Shown here: in pieces, positions 27,546 to 36,241 of the stretch | Layout of the letters: each line of letters opens with the position of its first letter | How positions within the stretch are numbered: the first letter of the stretch is position 1 | Source: an uncultured Caulobacterales bacterium | GTDB lineage: Bacteria; Pseudomonadota; Alphaproteobacteria; Caulobacterales; Caulobacteraceae | NCBI GenBank assembly: GCA_903837135.1 | Contig: CAILTK010000007.1 | Coordinates: 1 to 64,000, forward strand | Length of the DNA: 64,000 nucleotides | Direction of reading: 5' to 3' | Position numbers and translations under genes: made by a program | Notes under the pieces: generated by a model | Databases searched by the model: none | Seen by the model: the letters and a program-made list of their open reading frames with translations, nothing else | Told to the model about the DNA's origin: nothing

Positions 27546-28739
27546 TTGTCGAGTTTCGATCCCGCCGCGGCGACGGACGCCTATCTGTCGGCGCTGTCTC
27601 CGGGCGCCCATCTCAAGGCCATCCACTATACCCAGGGCGGCCACTGGCTGCTGTTATGGGGCTGGCTGGTCAGCGTCGCCGTCGCCTTCCTGATCCTGCG
27701 CACCGGGGTGCTGCATCGGTTGCGCATAAGGATCGACGGCGCCCGGCGCCGTCCGCTCGCGGCCAGTGCGGCGGTGGTGTTCGTCTTTCTGGCCCTGGAC
27801 TGGCTGCTGACCCTGCCTTGGTCGGCCTACGCCGAGTGGTGGCGCGAAAGGCAGTACGGCCTGAACACCCAGAGTTTCGCGGCCTGGCTCGGCGAGGCGG
27901 CGCTGTCCGGCGTCCTCTCCACTCTGGGGCTCGGCCTGTTCCTGGTGGTGCTCTACGCCCTGATCCGCCGCGCGCCGCGCAGCTGGTGGGCCTGGGCCAG
28001 CGGCGTCGCGGTGGTGTTCATCGTCTTCGGCCTGCTGATCGCCCCCATCGTCGTCGAGCCCCTGTTCAACACCTTCACCCCGGCGCCGCCGGGGCCGGTC
28101 CGCGATGCGGTGGCGGCCCTGGCCAGGACGGCGCACGTGCCGTCCGACAAGATCTACATCTACAACGGCTCCAAGCAGTCGAACCGCTATACCGCCAATG
28201 TGGCCGGCCTGTTCGGCTCGGCGCGCGTGGCCATGAGCGACGTCATGTTCCAGAAGGGCGCGGACCTCGCCGAGGTGCGCGGCGTGGTCGGGCATGAGAT
28301 GGGCCATTACGCCCGCGGCCACGTGATCTGGGGCGCCCTGTGGGCGGCGATGCAGGCGGTGCTGATCTTCCTCCTGATCCAGCGATTGTTCCCGTGGCTG
28401 GCGGGCCTGCTCCGCGCCGACGCGGTCAGCGTCGCCGATCCGGCCGGCCTGCCGGTGGTGGTGATCATCGTTGTCACCGTCCAGCTCCTGCTCACCCCGT
28501 TCGACGATACGGTGAGCCGCTGGCAGGAGGCGGACGCCGACCATTTCAGCCTGGTGGTGGCCAATGAGCCGGACGGCCTGTCCAAGGCCCTGGTCAAGAC
28601 CATCGAGTACCGCGCCGATTCCCCCTCGGCGCTCGAGGAGCTGGTGTTCTACGATCACCCCAGCGTCCGTCGCCGGGTCCGCACGGCGATGGACTGGAAG
28701 GCGGCGCACGCAACCGCGGCGAAGGGAGCCACGCCATGA
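27546..28739 (+). CDS. M48 (Ste24-type) membrane zinc metallopeptidase
   Basis: A 397-residue integral membrane protease. The zinc motif HEMGH is at 250-254 (VVGHEMGHYARGH), and EADADHF near 325 supplies the third ligand. Several membrane helices occur before and after the motif, as in the CAAX-prenyl protease Ste24 family. The start is TTG at 27546, chosen because it follows GGGAGGCGCC and gives MSSFDPA. Bacterial members act in membrane-protein quality control. It overlaps the next gene by 4 bases. Confidence 0.88.
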   Translation: MSSFDPAAATDAYLSALSPGAHLKAIHYTQGGHWLLLWGWLVSVAVAFLILRTGVLHRLRIRIDGARRRPLAASAAVVFVFLALDWLLTLPWSAYAEWWRERQYGLNTQSFAAWLGEAALSGVLSTLGLGLFLVVLYALIRRAPRSWWAWASGVAVVFIVFGLLIAPIVVEPLFNTFTPAPPGPVRDAVAALARTAHVPSDKIYIYNGSKQSNRYTANVAGLFGSARVAMSDVMFQKGADLAEVRGVVGHEMGHYARGHVIWGALWAAMQAVLIFLLIQRLFPWLAGLLRADAVSVADPAGLPVVVIIVVTVQLLLTPFDDTVSRWQEADADHFSLVVANEPDGLSKALVKTIEYRADSPSALEELVFYDHPSVRRRVRTAMDWKAAHATAAKGATP

Positions 28740-29305
28740 GGACCACCACCCCGCGCATTCCGCCGGTGCAGGACGACACGGCGACCGAGGCCCAGGCGGC
28801 GGTGCTGGCGCCGATGGCCGAGCGCGGGCCGGTGTTGAACGTGTTCCGCACGGTGGCGCAGGAGCCGGACGCGGCCAAGGCCTTCCTGGCCTGGGGCGGC
28901 TATATCCTGTCCAAACGCAACGCCGTGGCCCCGCGCGAGCGCGAGATCGCCATCCTGCGCACGGGCTTCCTGTGCAGATCCGGCTACGAGTGGACGCAGC
29001 ACGTGCGCATCGCGCGCGAGGCCGGCGTCACCGAGGCCGAGATCGCCGCCATCAAGGTCGGGCCGGGCGATCCCACGTGGGGCGACCTCGACCGGCTGAT
29101 CCTGCGGGCCACCGACGAGCTGTTCGCCGACAAGTTCATCGCCGACGCCACCTGGGCCGGGCTCGCCGAGCACTTCAGCCGCAAGCAGCTGATGGACCTG
29201 GTGTTCACCGTCGGCCAGTACACCCAGGTGTCGATGTTCCTGAACAGTTTCGGCGTCCAGCTCGACCCGGGCCAGACCCTGGATCCGGATCTGAAGGGGT
29301 TTTGA
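28736..29305 (+). CDS. Carboxymuconolactone decarboxylase (AhpD-like) family protein
   Basis: A 189-residue CMD-family protein. The core REIAILRTGFLCRSGYEWTQHVRIARE holds the typical Glu, Cys, Tyr, Trp and His pattern. Only one cysteine is present instead of the CXXC of AhpD, so peroxidase activity of the AhpD kind is unlikely. It is coupled to the M48 gene by a 4-base overlap, with no known functional link. Substrate unknown. Confidence 0.85.
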   Translation: MRTTTPRIPPVQDDTATEAQAAVLAPMAERGPVLNVFRTVAQEPDAAKAFLAWGGYILSKRNAVAPREREIAILRTGFLCRSGYEWTQHVRIAREAGVTEAEIAAIKVGPGDPTWGDLDRLILRATDELFADKFIADATWAGLAEHFSRKQLMDLVFTVGQYTQVSMFLNSFGVQLDPGQTLDPDLKGF

Positions 29306-29336
29306 GGGGCGGATTGAACTAGGACCGCGCCATTGG

Positions 29337-29437
29337 GTCATGCTCGGGCCTGACCGAGCACGCCGCCGCTCCACCCGGCCCGCTGCCGGGTCCTCGGCTC
29401 TCCCGCCCGCTTTCGCGGGTGTCCGCCCGAGGATGAC
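29337..29437. repeat. Intergenic repeat with GTCATGCTCGGGC / GCCCGAGGATGAC ends
   Basis: The left end GTCATGCTCGGGC (29337-29349) and the right end GCCCGAGGATGAC (29425-29437) are inverted repeats with one mismatch, about 100 bases apart. Inner palindromic pieces include ACCCGGC/GCCGGGT and GCCCGC-TTT-GCGGGT-like arms. It lies between two convergent genes. The same left end is at 45705. Confidence 0.7.
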
Positions 29438-29457
29438 TCGTAATTGCGAATTGGGAC

Positions 29458-30579
29458 TTACCGCTTCCGAACGAACACGGTCCCCGCCGAATAGCCCGCG
29501 CCGAACGAGCAGATCAGGCCGGTGTCGCCGGGGGCGAAGCCCTGGTTGGCGGTGTGGAAGGCGATGATCGAGCCGGCCGAGGAGGTGTTGGCGTATTCGT
29601 CGAGGATGATGACGTTCTCCTCGGGCGTCGGGTCGCGGCCGAGCACCTTGCGGCCGATCATGTCGTTCATGTTGATGTTGGCCTGGTGCAGCCACATCCG
29701 CTTCAGCCCGTGCGGATCCAGCGTCAGGTCGTGGGCGTGCTCGAGGATCATCTCCGACACCATCGGCACCACCTCGCGGAACACCTTGCGGCCTTCCTGC
29801 ACGAACAGCTTGTCGGCCTTGCCGATCCCCTCGGGCGCGGCCCGGTTCAGAAAGCCGAAGTTGTTGCGGATGTTGTTGGAGAACACCGTCTTCAGCCGCG
29901 AGCCCAGAATGTCCCAGCCGCCGTGCTCGTCCGCGTCCTCGGCCCGCTCGACGACCACCGCGGTGGCCACGTCGCCGAAGATGAAGTGGCTGTCGCGGTC
30001 GCGGAAGTTCAGGTGGCCCGAGCAGATCTCCGGGTTGACCATGAGCACCGCCCGCGCCGACCCCGTGGCCACATAGTCCGCCGCCGTCTTGATGCCGAAG
30101 GTGGCCGACGAGCAGGCCACGTTCATGTCGAAGGCGAAGCCGTCGATCCCCAGCGCCTGCTGCACCTCGATGGCTATGGCCGGATAGGCGCGCTGCATGT
30201 TGGAGCAGGCGCACAGGACCGCGTCGATGTGGCTGGCCGGCTTGCCCCAGGCGGCGATCGCCTGGTTGGCCGCATTGACCGCCATTTCGGCCAGGACCGA
30301 GATCTCCTCGTTCGGTCGCTCGGGAATGACCGGCCGCATGAGCTCGGGATCGATCAGCCCCGACTTGTCGACCACATGGCGCGACCGGATGCCCGACGCC
30401 TTGACGATGAACTCGGGCGAGGACGGCTGCAGGGCCTCCACCGCGCCGGCGGCGATGGCGTCCGCGTTCGCTTCGTTGTGGCGGGCCACATAGGTGTTGA
30501 AGGTCTCGACCAGCTCCTCGTTGGAGAGCGACTGGGGCGGGGTGTAGAGGCCGGTGGCGGCGATGACGGCGTGGTGCAA
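29458..30579 (-). CDS. Beta-ketoacyl-ACP synthase III family, beta-ketodecanoyl-ACP synthase type
   Basis: A 373-residue FabH-fold condensing enzyme. The catalytic triad is Cys156 (NVACSSAT), His298 (WLHQAN) and Asn331 (EYANTSSAG). Length and the motifs LYTPPQSLSNEELVE, KASGIRSRHV and NFRDRDSHFIFGD closely recall the Pseudomonas aeruginosa PA3286 enzyme. That enzyme condenses octanoyl-CoA with malonyl-ACP and shunts beta-oxidation products into fatty acid synthesis. The gene stands alone, which suits such a shunt. The assignment is from memory of that sequence, not a search. Confidence 0.85.
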   Translation of the reverse strand: MHHAVIAATGLYTPPQSLSNEELVETFNTYVARHNEANADAIAAGAVEALQPSSPEFIVKASGIRSRHVVDKSGLIDPELMRPVIPERPNEEISVLAEMAVNAANQAIAAWGKPASHIDAVLCACSNMQRAYPAIAIEVQQALGIDGFAFDMNVACSSATFGIKTAADYVATGSARAVLMVNPEICSGHLNFRDRDSHFIFGDVATAVVVERAEDADEHGGWDILGSRLKTVFSNNIRNNFGFLNRAAPEGIGKADKLFVQEGRKVFREVVPMVSEMILEHAHDLTLDPHGLKRMWLHQANINMNDMIGRKVLGRDPTPEENVIILDEYANTSSAGSIIAFHTANQGFAPGDTGLICSFGAGYSAGTVFVRKR

Positions 30580-30928
30580 GGCGATCCCTCAAGCCCGCCG
30601 GCGCGCGCAAGCCGCGCGGCGGGTCTTCTTCATTGCGATGGGCCTGGCTTAGCACGCGCCGCGCGGGGTGCGAACCGCCGGATTCGCCGCAGACGCGCCG
30701 TTCGCTGAGATGAAGTTTTGTACAAGCATCGTGACCTTCGTCGCGCGCTGTCCACACTACCGACAGACCGTCGCCGTAATTTTCATTCCCCCGCCGCCTT
30801 GTGAACAAGACCTGTGGCATGGAGGGCGCAGAGGTATATCCGACTCTGCTTTGTGCATAGTTTAACCGGAACGTCCAAGCGGGATGGGTCATTCTTGACC
30901 CGGGCTGTTCGTTTTGTGGAGTATACAC
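30580..30928. other. 349-base intergenic region between divergent fabH-like and outer-membrane genes
   Basis: No gene is seen. At 30868-30893 GGAAC is followed after 17 bases by CATT, one mismatch from the sigma-EcfG general-stress consensus (GGAAC, 16-17 bases, CGTT), 36 bases before the outer-membrane protein start. GGAG at 30918-30921 is that gene's ribosome binding site. The region is less GC-rich than its flanks, as expected for promoters. Confidence 0.4.
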
Positions 30929-31480
30929 ATGAACCGCCTTATGCTTGTCACAGCCGCAACTTCCGCGGTCCTGATCGCCGCGCCGGCCTTCGCCCAGGAC
31001 CATGTGCAGACCGGCCAATGGTGGCAGCCGACCGATCTCTATGGCTCGCTTGGCTATACCGGGATCAACCAGGGCTCGGGCGTGGACGCGCACATCGGCG
31101 CCCTGACCGGCCGGGTCGACGCGCGCTTCGGCAAGTACTTCGGCCTCGAAGTGGAAGGGTCGGGCGGGATCGCCGGGGACACCAGCGCCCAGGGCTACAA
31201 GACCCGGCTCGATCACCAGTACGCCGGCTATATGGTCGGCTATCTGCCGGTGACGCGCAATTTCGACCTGTTCGCGCGGGTGGGCTATGGCGACAGCAAG
31301 GTCCGCTATTCGGGCGTGAACGGCTATGCCGTGAACACCGAGAGCTTCAACTACGGCGCGGGCGGCCAGTACTTCCTGACCCCGCACGACGGCGTCCGCG
31401 CCGAATACACCCGCCAGGACTCCCAGGATATCGGGCCGAGCGCCGACACCGTGTCGGTGAGCTACGTGCACCGGTTCTAG
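30929..31480 (+). CDS. Small outer-membrane beta-barrel protein
   Basis: A 183-residue protein with a clear signal peptide (MNRLMLVTAATSAVLIAAPAFAQ) and then alternating amphipathic strands such as LYGSLGYTGINQG, YAGYMVGYLPVTRNFDLFARVGYG and YFLTPHDGVRAEYTR. It ends VSYVHRF with a C-terminal aromatic, as required for barrel insertion. It looks like an 8-strand OmpW/OmpA-like barrel of the porin_OmpL/opacity class. The ATG at 30929 is chosen for its GGAG at 7 bases and the signal peptide. Confidence 0.8.
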   Translation: MNRLMLVTAATSAVLIAAPAFAQDHVQTGQWWQPTDLYGSLGYTGINQGSGVDAHIGALTGRVDARFGKYFGLEVEGSGGIAGDTSAQGYKTRLDHQYAGYMVGYLPVTRNFDLFARVGYGDSKVRYSGVNGYAVNTESFNYGAGGQYFLTPHDGVRAEYTRQDSQDIGPSADTVSVSYVHRF

Positions 31481-31513
31481 GGGGCGTACGCTGACCTGGA
31501 GCCCACAACCATG

Positions 31514-31648
31514 GTCGTCATCCCGGCCGTAGCGTAGCGGGGAGCCCGGACCCAGCAACTCCACCCTCAAAAGCCTCTTCGCGGCGGCTGCGAGCGCGGT
31601 GCTTGCTGGGTCCCGGCCAAGCGCTGCGCGCTTTTCCGGGGTGACGAC
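31514..31648. repeat. Intergenic repeat with GTCGTCATCCCGG / CCGGGGTGACGAC ends
   Basis: The outer arms at 31514-31526 and 31636-31648 are inverted with one mismatch. A second inner pair, GACCCAGCAA at 31549-31558 and TTGCTGGGTC at 31603-31612, is perfect. This is the same structural class as the elements at 29337 and 45705, with different end sequence. Confidence 0.7.
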
Positions 31649-31755
31649 ACCGAGGGCGCGCGAGCGCCTGTGTCCATTGGCGAACGCCTTGAGGAAGCAC
31701 CGCGCCGCCACGTCAACTTGACGCTGTCGCGACTTCGGACGACGGTCCGGCCGAT

Positions 31756-32160
31756 ATGACGCCCGCCTTCCTGCTGCAGACCCTGGCCTCGCTGGTCGCC
31801 ATCTTCCTGCTGGTCGCCCTGGCCGCCTGGGCCCGGATCGCGCGGCCGGCGCCGGCGCTCGACGCGGATACGGCGCGCGCCCTGATCGCCGAGGAATTCC
31901 CCGATCACGCCCTGGGGCCGGTGTGGGTGGCGGGCGACGGCGCCGCCGCGATCGCGCGGTCGCAGGACGAGGCGCTGATCGTCTATCGCGCCGGCGATGG
32001 CTATGTGGCCCGGAGCCTGCCCTGGAGCAAACTGGCCGATGGACGGGCGTCGGGCGGGGCGGTGGCGCTGAAGCTTGGGGACGTCACCGCGCCCCGGATC
32101 CGGTTCTCCCTGGCGGAGGGCGGAGCCTGGCCGCCGCCGATGGGGGAGGCGGGGCGATGA
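31756..32160 (+). CDS. Membrane-anchored hypothetical protein
   Basis: A 134-residue protein with one N-terminal membrane helix (FLLQTLASLVAIFLLVALAAW, 5-25) and a soluble domain. The pattern (PDHALGPVWVAGDGAAAIARSQ, then DEALIVYRAGDGYVARSLPW) suggests a small beta-rich fold. Its ATG is followed by a 4-base overlap (ATGA) with the hydroxylase gene, so the two are made together. I do not recognise a named family. Confidence 0.7.
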   Translation: MTPAFLLQTLASLVAIFLLVALAAWARIARPAPALDADTARALIAEEFPDHALGPVWVAGDGAAAIARSQDEALIVYRAGDGYVARSLPWSKLADGRASGGAVALKLGDVTAPRIRFSLAEGGAWPPPMGEAGR

Positions 32161-33107
32161 CCCTCGATCCCGTCACCCTGGCCACGCCCTTCTTCATCCT
32201 GGCGGTGATCCTCGAGATCGTGCTCGGCAAGCTCGGCAAGGCCCGGGCCCACTACGAGGGCCGGGACACCCTGGTGTCGCTGAGCCTCGGGCTGGGCTCG
32301 ACCCTGGCCGGTCTCCTGACCGCGGGCGTGGTGTTCGCGGCGACCCTGTGGGTCTACCAGCACCGTCTGTTCACCATCCCCATGTCCGCCTGGTGGGCCT
32401 GGGCGGCGATCTTCGTGCTCGAGGACCTGACCTATTACTGGTTCCACCGCCTCAGCCACGAGCGCCGCTTCTGGTGGGCCTCCCACGTGAACCACCACTC
32501 CTCGCAGCACTACAACCTGTCGACCGCGCTCCGGCAGACCTGGACCGGCGGGTTGAACGGGAGCTGGCTGCTATGGCTGCCGCTGGCCTTCCTCGGCTTT
32601 CCGCCGCCGATGATCGCCATCGAAAAGTCGATCAGCCTGGTCTATCAGTTCTGGATCCACACCGAGGCGGTCCGCCGGCTGCCGGGGCCGCTCGAGGCGG
32701 TGTTCAACACACCCTCCCATCACCGCGTCCATCACGCGCGCAACCCGCGTTACCTCGACAGCAATTACGCCGGCATCCTCATCGTCTGGGATCGCATGTT
32801 CGGAACCTTCGTGGCCGAGGACGAGCCGCCGCGCTACGGCATCGTCAAGAACCTCGGCGATTTCAACATCGTGCGCGCGGCGTTTCACGAGTGGGCGTCC
32901 ATTGGCCAGGATCTGTGGCGCGCCCGTTCGCCGCGGGAGGCGGCGGGTTATCTGTTCGGTCCGCCAGGCTGGAGCCCGGACGGCTCGCGTCAGACCTCGA
33001 CGGCGCTGAAGGCGGCCTGGGCGCGGCGGCGCGGCGGCGCCGTTCCGCCCGAGCCGGAGCACGCGGCGCTGACGCCGCCCGGTCTGAACGGGAAGCCGCG
33101 AACCTAG
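32157..33107 (+). CDS. Sterol desaturase / fatty acid hydroxylase superfamily protein
   Basis: A 316-residue membrane di-iron enzyme. The histidine clusters HRLSHE (HX3H), HVNHHSSQHYN (HX2HH) and HHRVHHARN (HX2HH) are all present, in the expected order between membrane helices. These coordinate two irons for hydroxylation or desaturation of a lipid. The substrate is unknown in bacteria. A Pro/Arg-rich tail of about 40 residues follows the core. It is coupled to the small membrane protein upstream. Confidence 0.88.
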   Translation: MTLDPVTLATPFFILAVILEIVLGKLGKARAHYEGRDTLVSLSLGLGSTLAGLLTAGVVFAATLWVYQHRLFTIPMSAWWAWAAIFVLEDLTYYWFHRLSHERRFWWASHVNHHSSQHYNLSTALRQTWTGGLNGSWLLWLPLAFLGFPPPMIAIEKSISLVYQFWIHTEAVRRLPGPLEAVFNTPSHHRVHHARNPRYLDSNYAGILIVWDRMFGTFVAEDEPPRYGIVKNLGDFNIVRAAFHEWASIGQDLWRARSPREAAGYLFGPPGWSPDGSRQTSTALKAAWARRRGGAVPPEPEHAALTPPGLNGKPRT

Positions 33108-33202
33108 CGATTCCAGGACGTCGCCCCGCGACATCAGGCGGAAAATTAACCGTCTCGGCCGTTGATGCGTCAAGGCGGGTGTCCAGCGCGGAGAATATCG
33201 AC

Positions 33203-34825
33203 GTGTCGGCGCTATCCGTGACGATTGGCGCCGCCCCCGACACCGCGCTCGGGGCCAGTCCCGAGGGGATCGACGCCCTTCGCCAGGGCTGCGACGCCGC
33301 GCCGGGCGCGGCCGCTCCTCGGATCGCCCTCGCCGCCGCCCTGCTGACCGCGCGGCGCGCGGCGGAGGCCTTGTTCCCGGCCGAACAGGCGGTGGCCCTG
33401 TCCCCCGGTCTTCGCGCGGCGATCGACGTACGGGACGCGGCGCTGGCGGCGCTGCAGGCCGGGGACCCGGACCTGGTGAAGCTCGAGCTCACCTGCGCGC
33501 TAGACCCGTCGAACGGCGACGCCCACCTCACGCTCGGCGAAAGCTACGCCGCCGCCGAGCGACCGATCGACGCCGAACGGCACCTCAAGCTGGCGCTGGC
33601 CCTCGGCCGCGCGGGCGAGGCGCACGCCGATCTCGCCGCCCTCTACCTGTCGGTCGGCATGGACGACGCCGCCGAACACCACGCCGATGCGGCGCTCCGG
33701 GTCGGCGATCCCGCGGACCGCGACCAGACCGCGGCGGCCATGGCCCACCAGACCCTGGCCGCGATCTGCGCCCAGCGTGGCGATACCGCCGGCGCGGCGC
33801 GGCAACTGGATCTGGCCTACGCCCGTCAGAGCCTGTTCCGCCAGCCGGTGGCGGGCGGCGCATTCACCATCCTGGTGCTGGTGACGCGCGGAACCGGGAA
33901 CCTGCCCTACAAGACCCTGCTGCCGCCGCACCGGTTCGGCTATGCGGTCTGGTACATGGAGCATGCGCGCGCCGAGCAGATCGCCGACCTGCCGCCCTAC
34001 GCCGTGGTGCTGAACGCCATCGGCGATCCGGACGCGGCGACCGGCTCGGCGGCGGCGGTGGACGCCATCCTGGACGGCCTCCACCGTCCGGTGATCAACG
34101 CGCCCGAGCGGGTGCGTCTGACCGCGCGCGACCGGCTGGGCGAGACCCTGGCCGGGCTGGCGGACGTGGTCGTGCCGATGACCTTACGCGTCTCCGCCGC
34201 CGACCTCGGCGCGGGGCGATCGCCGCGCAATCTGGCCGAGCGGGGTCTGTCGCCGCCGCTGCTGTTGCGGCCCGTGGGCTCGCATGGCGGCGAAGGCCTG
34301 GTGCGGGTCGACGACGCGGCGTCCCTGCCGCGGGGCGCTCCGGCCGACGGGGCCGATCACTATGTCACCGCCTATCACGACTACCGCTCGGCTGACGGCT
34401 TCTTCCGCAAGTACCGGATGATCTTCGTCGACCGCCGGCCCTGGCCGTACCATCTGGCGATCAGCCGTCAGTGGATGGTGCATCACCAGACGGCGGAGAT
34501 GGCCGCCGATTCCCTGCGCGTCGACGAGGAGATGCGCTTCCTGTCCGATCCAGGGGCCGTGATCGGCGCGAGAGCGATGGCGGCGGTGGCGGCGATCGGC
34601 GAACGGCTCGATCTCGACTATGGCGGGGTGGACTTCGCCCTGACCGCCGACGGCGCGGTGCTGGTGTTCGAAGCCAACGCCACCATGCTCACCCACCTCG
34701 AGGCCGAGGACGGGCCGTTCGCGGCCAAGAACCTCTACGTGCAGCCGATCATCGACGCCTTCCAGGCGCACGTGGCGAGGCTTGCCGGCGACTCATTGAA
34801 CGTAGGCGACTCGGTCGTTCCGTAG
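33203..34825 (+). CDS. TPR-ATP-grasp fusion protein
   Basis: A protein of about 540 residues, depending on the start. The first 210 residues hold Ala/Leu-rich helical repeats of the TPR type (e.g. DAHLTLGESYAAAERPIDAE). From about 220 comes an ATP-grasp module: FTILVLVTRGTGNLPY as pre-grasp, LLLRPVGSHGGEGLV at about 353-367 as the nucleotide loop, and VLVFEANATML at about 487-497 with the metal-binding Glu and Asn. It should ligate a carboxylate to an amine or thiol using ATP, with the TPR part recruiting a partner. GTG 33203 is favoured for GGAG upstream; GTG 33179 is possible. Confidence 0.75.
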   Translation: MSALSVTIGAAPDTALGASPEGIDALRQGCDAAPGAAAPRIALAAALLTARRAAEALFPAEQAVALSPGLRAAIDVRDAALAALQAGDPDLVKLELTCALDPSNGDAHLTLGESYAAAERPIDAERHLKLALALGRAGEAHADLAALYLSVGMDDAAEHHADAALRVGDPADRDQTAAAMAHQTLAAICAQRGDTAGAARQLDLAYARQSLFRQPVAGGAFTILVLVTRGTGNLPYKTLLPPHRFGYAVWYMEHARAEQIADLPPYAVVLNAIGDPDAATGSAAAVDAILDGLHRPVINAPERVRLTARDRLGETLAGLADVVVPMTLRVSAADLGAGRSPRNLAERGLSPPLLLRPVGSHGGEGLVRVDDAASLPRGAPADGADHYVTAYHDYRSADGFFRKYRMIFVDRRPWPYHLAISRQWMVHHQTAEMAADSLRVDEEMRFLSDPGAVIGARAMAAVAAIGERLDLDYGGVDFALTADGAVLVFEANATMLTHLEAEDGPFAAKNLYVQPIIDAFQAHVARLAGDSLNVGDSVVP

Positions 34826-34837
34826 GTCTCGACCGGT

Positions 34838-36241
34838 TCAGGCCGCAAGCAGACTTGTGGCGCGTCGCATTTCGCCGAGCAGTTCAGCCGCGTTGATGGG
34901 CTTGCGCACGACAGGGCGGCCGACAAAGCGATCGTCATCAAGTTGAGCATAGCCGGTGCAAAAAACGAACGGAACGCCTTCCGACGCTAGTCTCTCGGCG
35001 AGGGGATAGACCAGGCTGCCGTCGAGATTGACATCGAGCAACGCCACATCGACCGGGGCCGTGCCGTCAAGGACGCGCATGGCCTCCGCCACGCTCCCCA
35101 CCGGTCCGATAACAATCCAGCCCAGACTGGCCAGCATGTCGCAGAGCTCCAGCGCGATGAGCGACTCGTCCTCCACGACGAGCACCCGCCCGGACTTCTC
35201 CTTGGCGATCGGAAGGATCTTGGCCTGGAGCGTAAGAGCGCGGCTGGGGCTGGTCTCACGCAAGTAGACCTTCGCCGGCAGTATAGCGGTAAAGCGCATC
35301 CCGACCGGCAGCCACTCGATCTCCACTTTCCCGCCGAGCTGGCGTGTGGTCACCTCGCTGATCAGGGTCGATCCAAATCCCTTCGTCTGCGGCGGGCTCA
35401 CGGGCGGGCCGCCGTACTCATGCCAGCTCAGCTTGAGCGCTTCGTCGGGCTGGATCGCGAACTCGATATCGACGCGGCCATGCTCTTGGGAGAGAGAGCC
35501 GTACTTCACCGCGTTTGTGGCCAGTTCATGGATAAGCAGGCTGATCGGTTGGACGACGTTGGGCTCGAGCCTGATCGCCGGGCCGGTGAAGCGCAGTTGG
35601 CCGGGCCGCTGGTACGGGGCGGTTTCGTCGGCGACGATCTGATTGAGGTCTGCGCCCTCCCAGCGGTTGTGGGCCAGCAGCGAGTGCGCCCGCGCCAATG
35701 CGGACACCCGTCCGCGTACGGCCGCGATGAACTCCTCCTTGGTCGCCGCGCGTGTCAGCGACACCACCGCCTGTACGACGGCGAGCGCGTTCTTGGCCCG
35801 GTGATCGACCTCACGGGCCAGGAGGAGCCGCGCCTCCTCGTTGACCTTGCGCTCGGTGACGTCTCTGAGGATCACCGTGGCCAGCGTCTCGTTGTCGAGA
35901 CCGACGTGCGAGATCGACGCCTCCAGAAAAAACTCCTCGCCGTTGGCGCGCAGTCCGCTGACCGCGCCCAGCGCCCCCATCTGGCGGCTGGTGACTCCTG
36001 TCTCCGCGAACTGGCGGATATGAGCCGAATGACCGGCCCGGTACCGTTCCGGAATGAAACGCGAGATGTGCTCGCCCAGGGCCTCTTTGGCGGAGAGGCC
36101 GAACATGTGTTCGGCGGCGGGGTTGAAGAGGATGATGCGTTGTGTAGCGTCAACCGTGATGATCGCATCCATCGCCGAGCCGACGATACCCTCCAGACGT
36201 CGCATCGTCTCGATGGCCGCGTGTGATGAATTCCGCATCAA
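34838..36241 (-). CDS. Hybrid sensor kinase: PAS, HWE/HisKA_2-type kinase and receiver domain
   Basis: A 467-residue soluble protein. A PAS domain lies at about 13-130 (IITVDATQRIILFNPAAEHMFG). The HWE-like dimerisation box REVDHRAKNALAVVQAVVSL contains the phospho-acceptor His147. The ATPase region has LLIHELATNAVKYGSLS and GFGSTLI. A C-terminal receiver domain (about 345-460) has VLVVEDE and the acceptor Asp403 in LLDVNLDG. No membrane helix is present. HWE kinases often feed light, redox or general-stress pathways. It is divergent from the TonB receptor. Confidence 0.88.
   Translation of the reverse strand: MMRNSSHAAIETMRRLEGIVGSAMDAIITVDATQRIILFNPAAEHMFGLSAKEALGEHISRFIPERYRAGHSAHIRQFAETGVTSRQMGALGAVSGLRANGEEFFLEASISHVGLDNETLATVILRDVTERKVNEEARLLLAREVDHRAKNALAVVQAVVSLTRAATKEEFIAAVRGRVSALARAHSLLAHNRWEGADLNQIVADETAPYQRPGQLRFTGPAIRLEPNVVQPISLLIHELATNAVKYGSLSQEHGRVDIEFAIQPDEALKLSWHEYGGPPVSPPQTKGFGSTLISEVTTRQLGGKVEIEWLPVGMRFTAILPAKVYLRETSPSRALTLQAKILPIAKEKSGRVLVVEDESLIALELCDMLASLGWIVIGPVGSVAEAMRVLDGTAPVDVALLDVNLDGSLVYPLAERLASEGVPFVFCTGYAQLDDDRFVGRPVVRKPINAAELLGEMRRATSLLAA

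Noticed and set aside
28655-31711. Long minus-strand frame spanning the carboxymuconolactone decarboxylase, fabH-like and outer-membrane genes
   Set aside because: It runs through real genes on either strand and through intergenic repeats, which a true gene would not.
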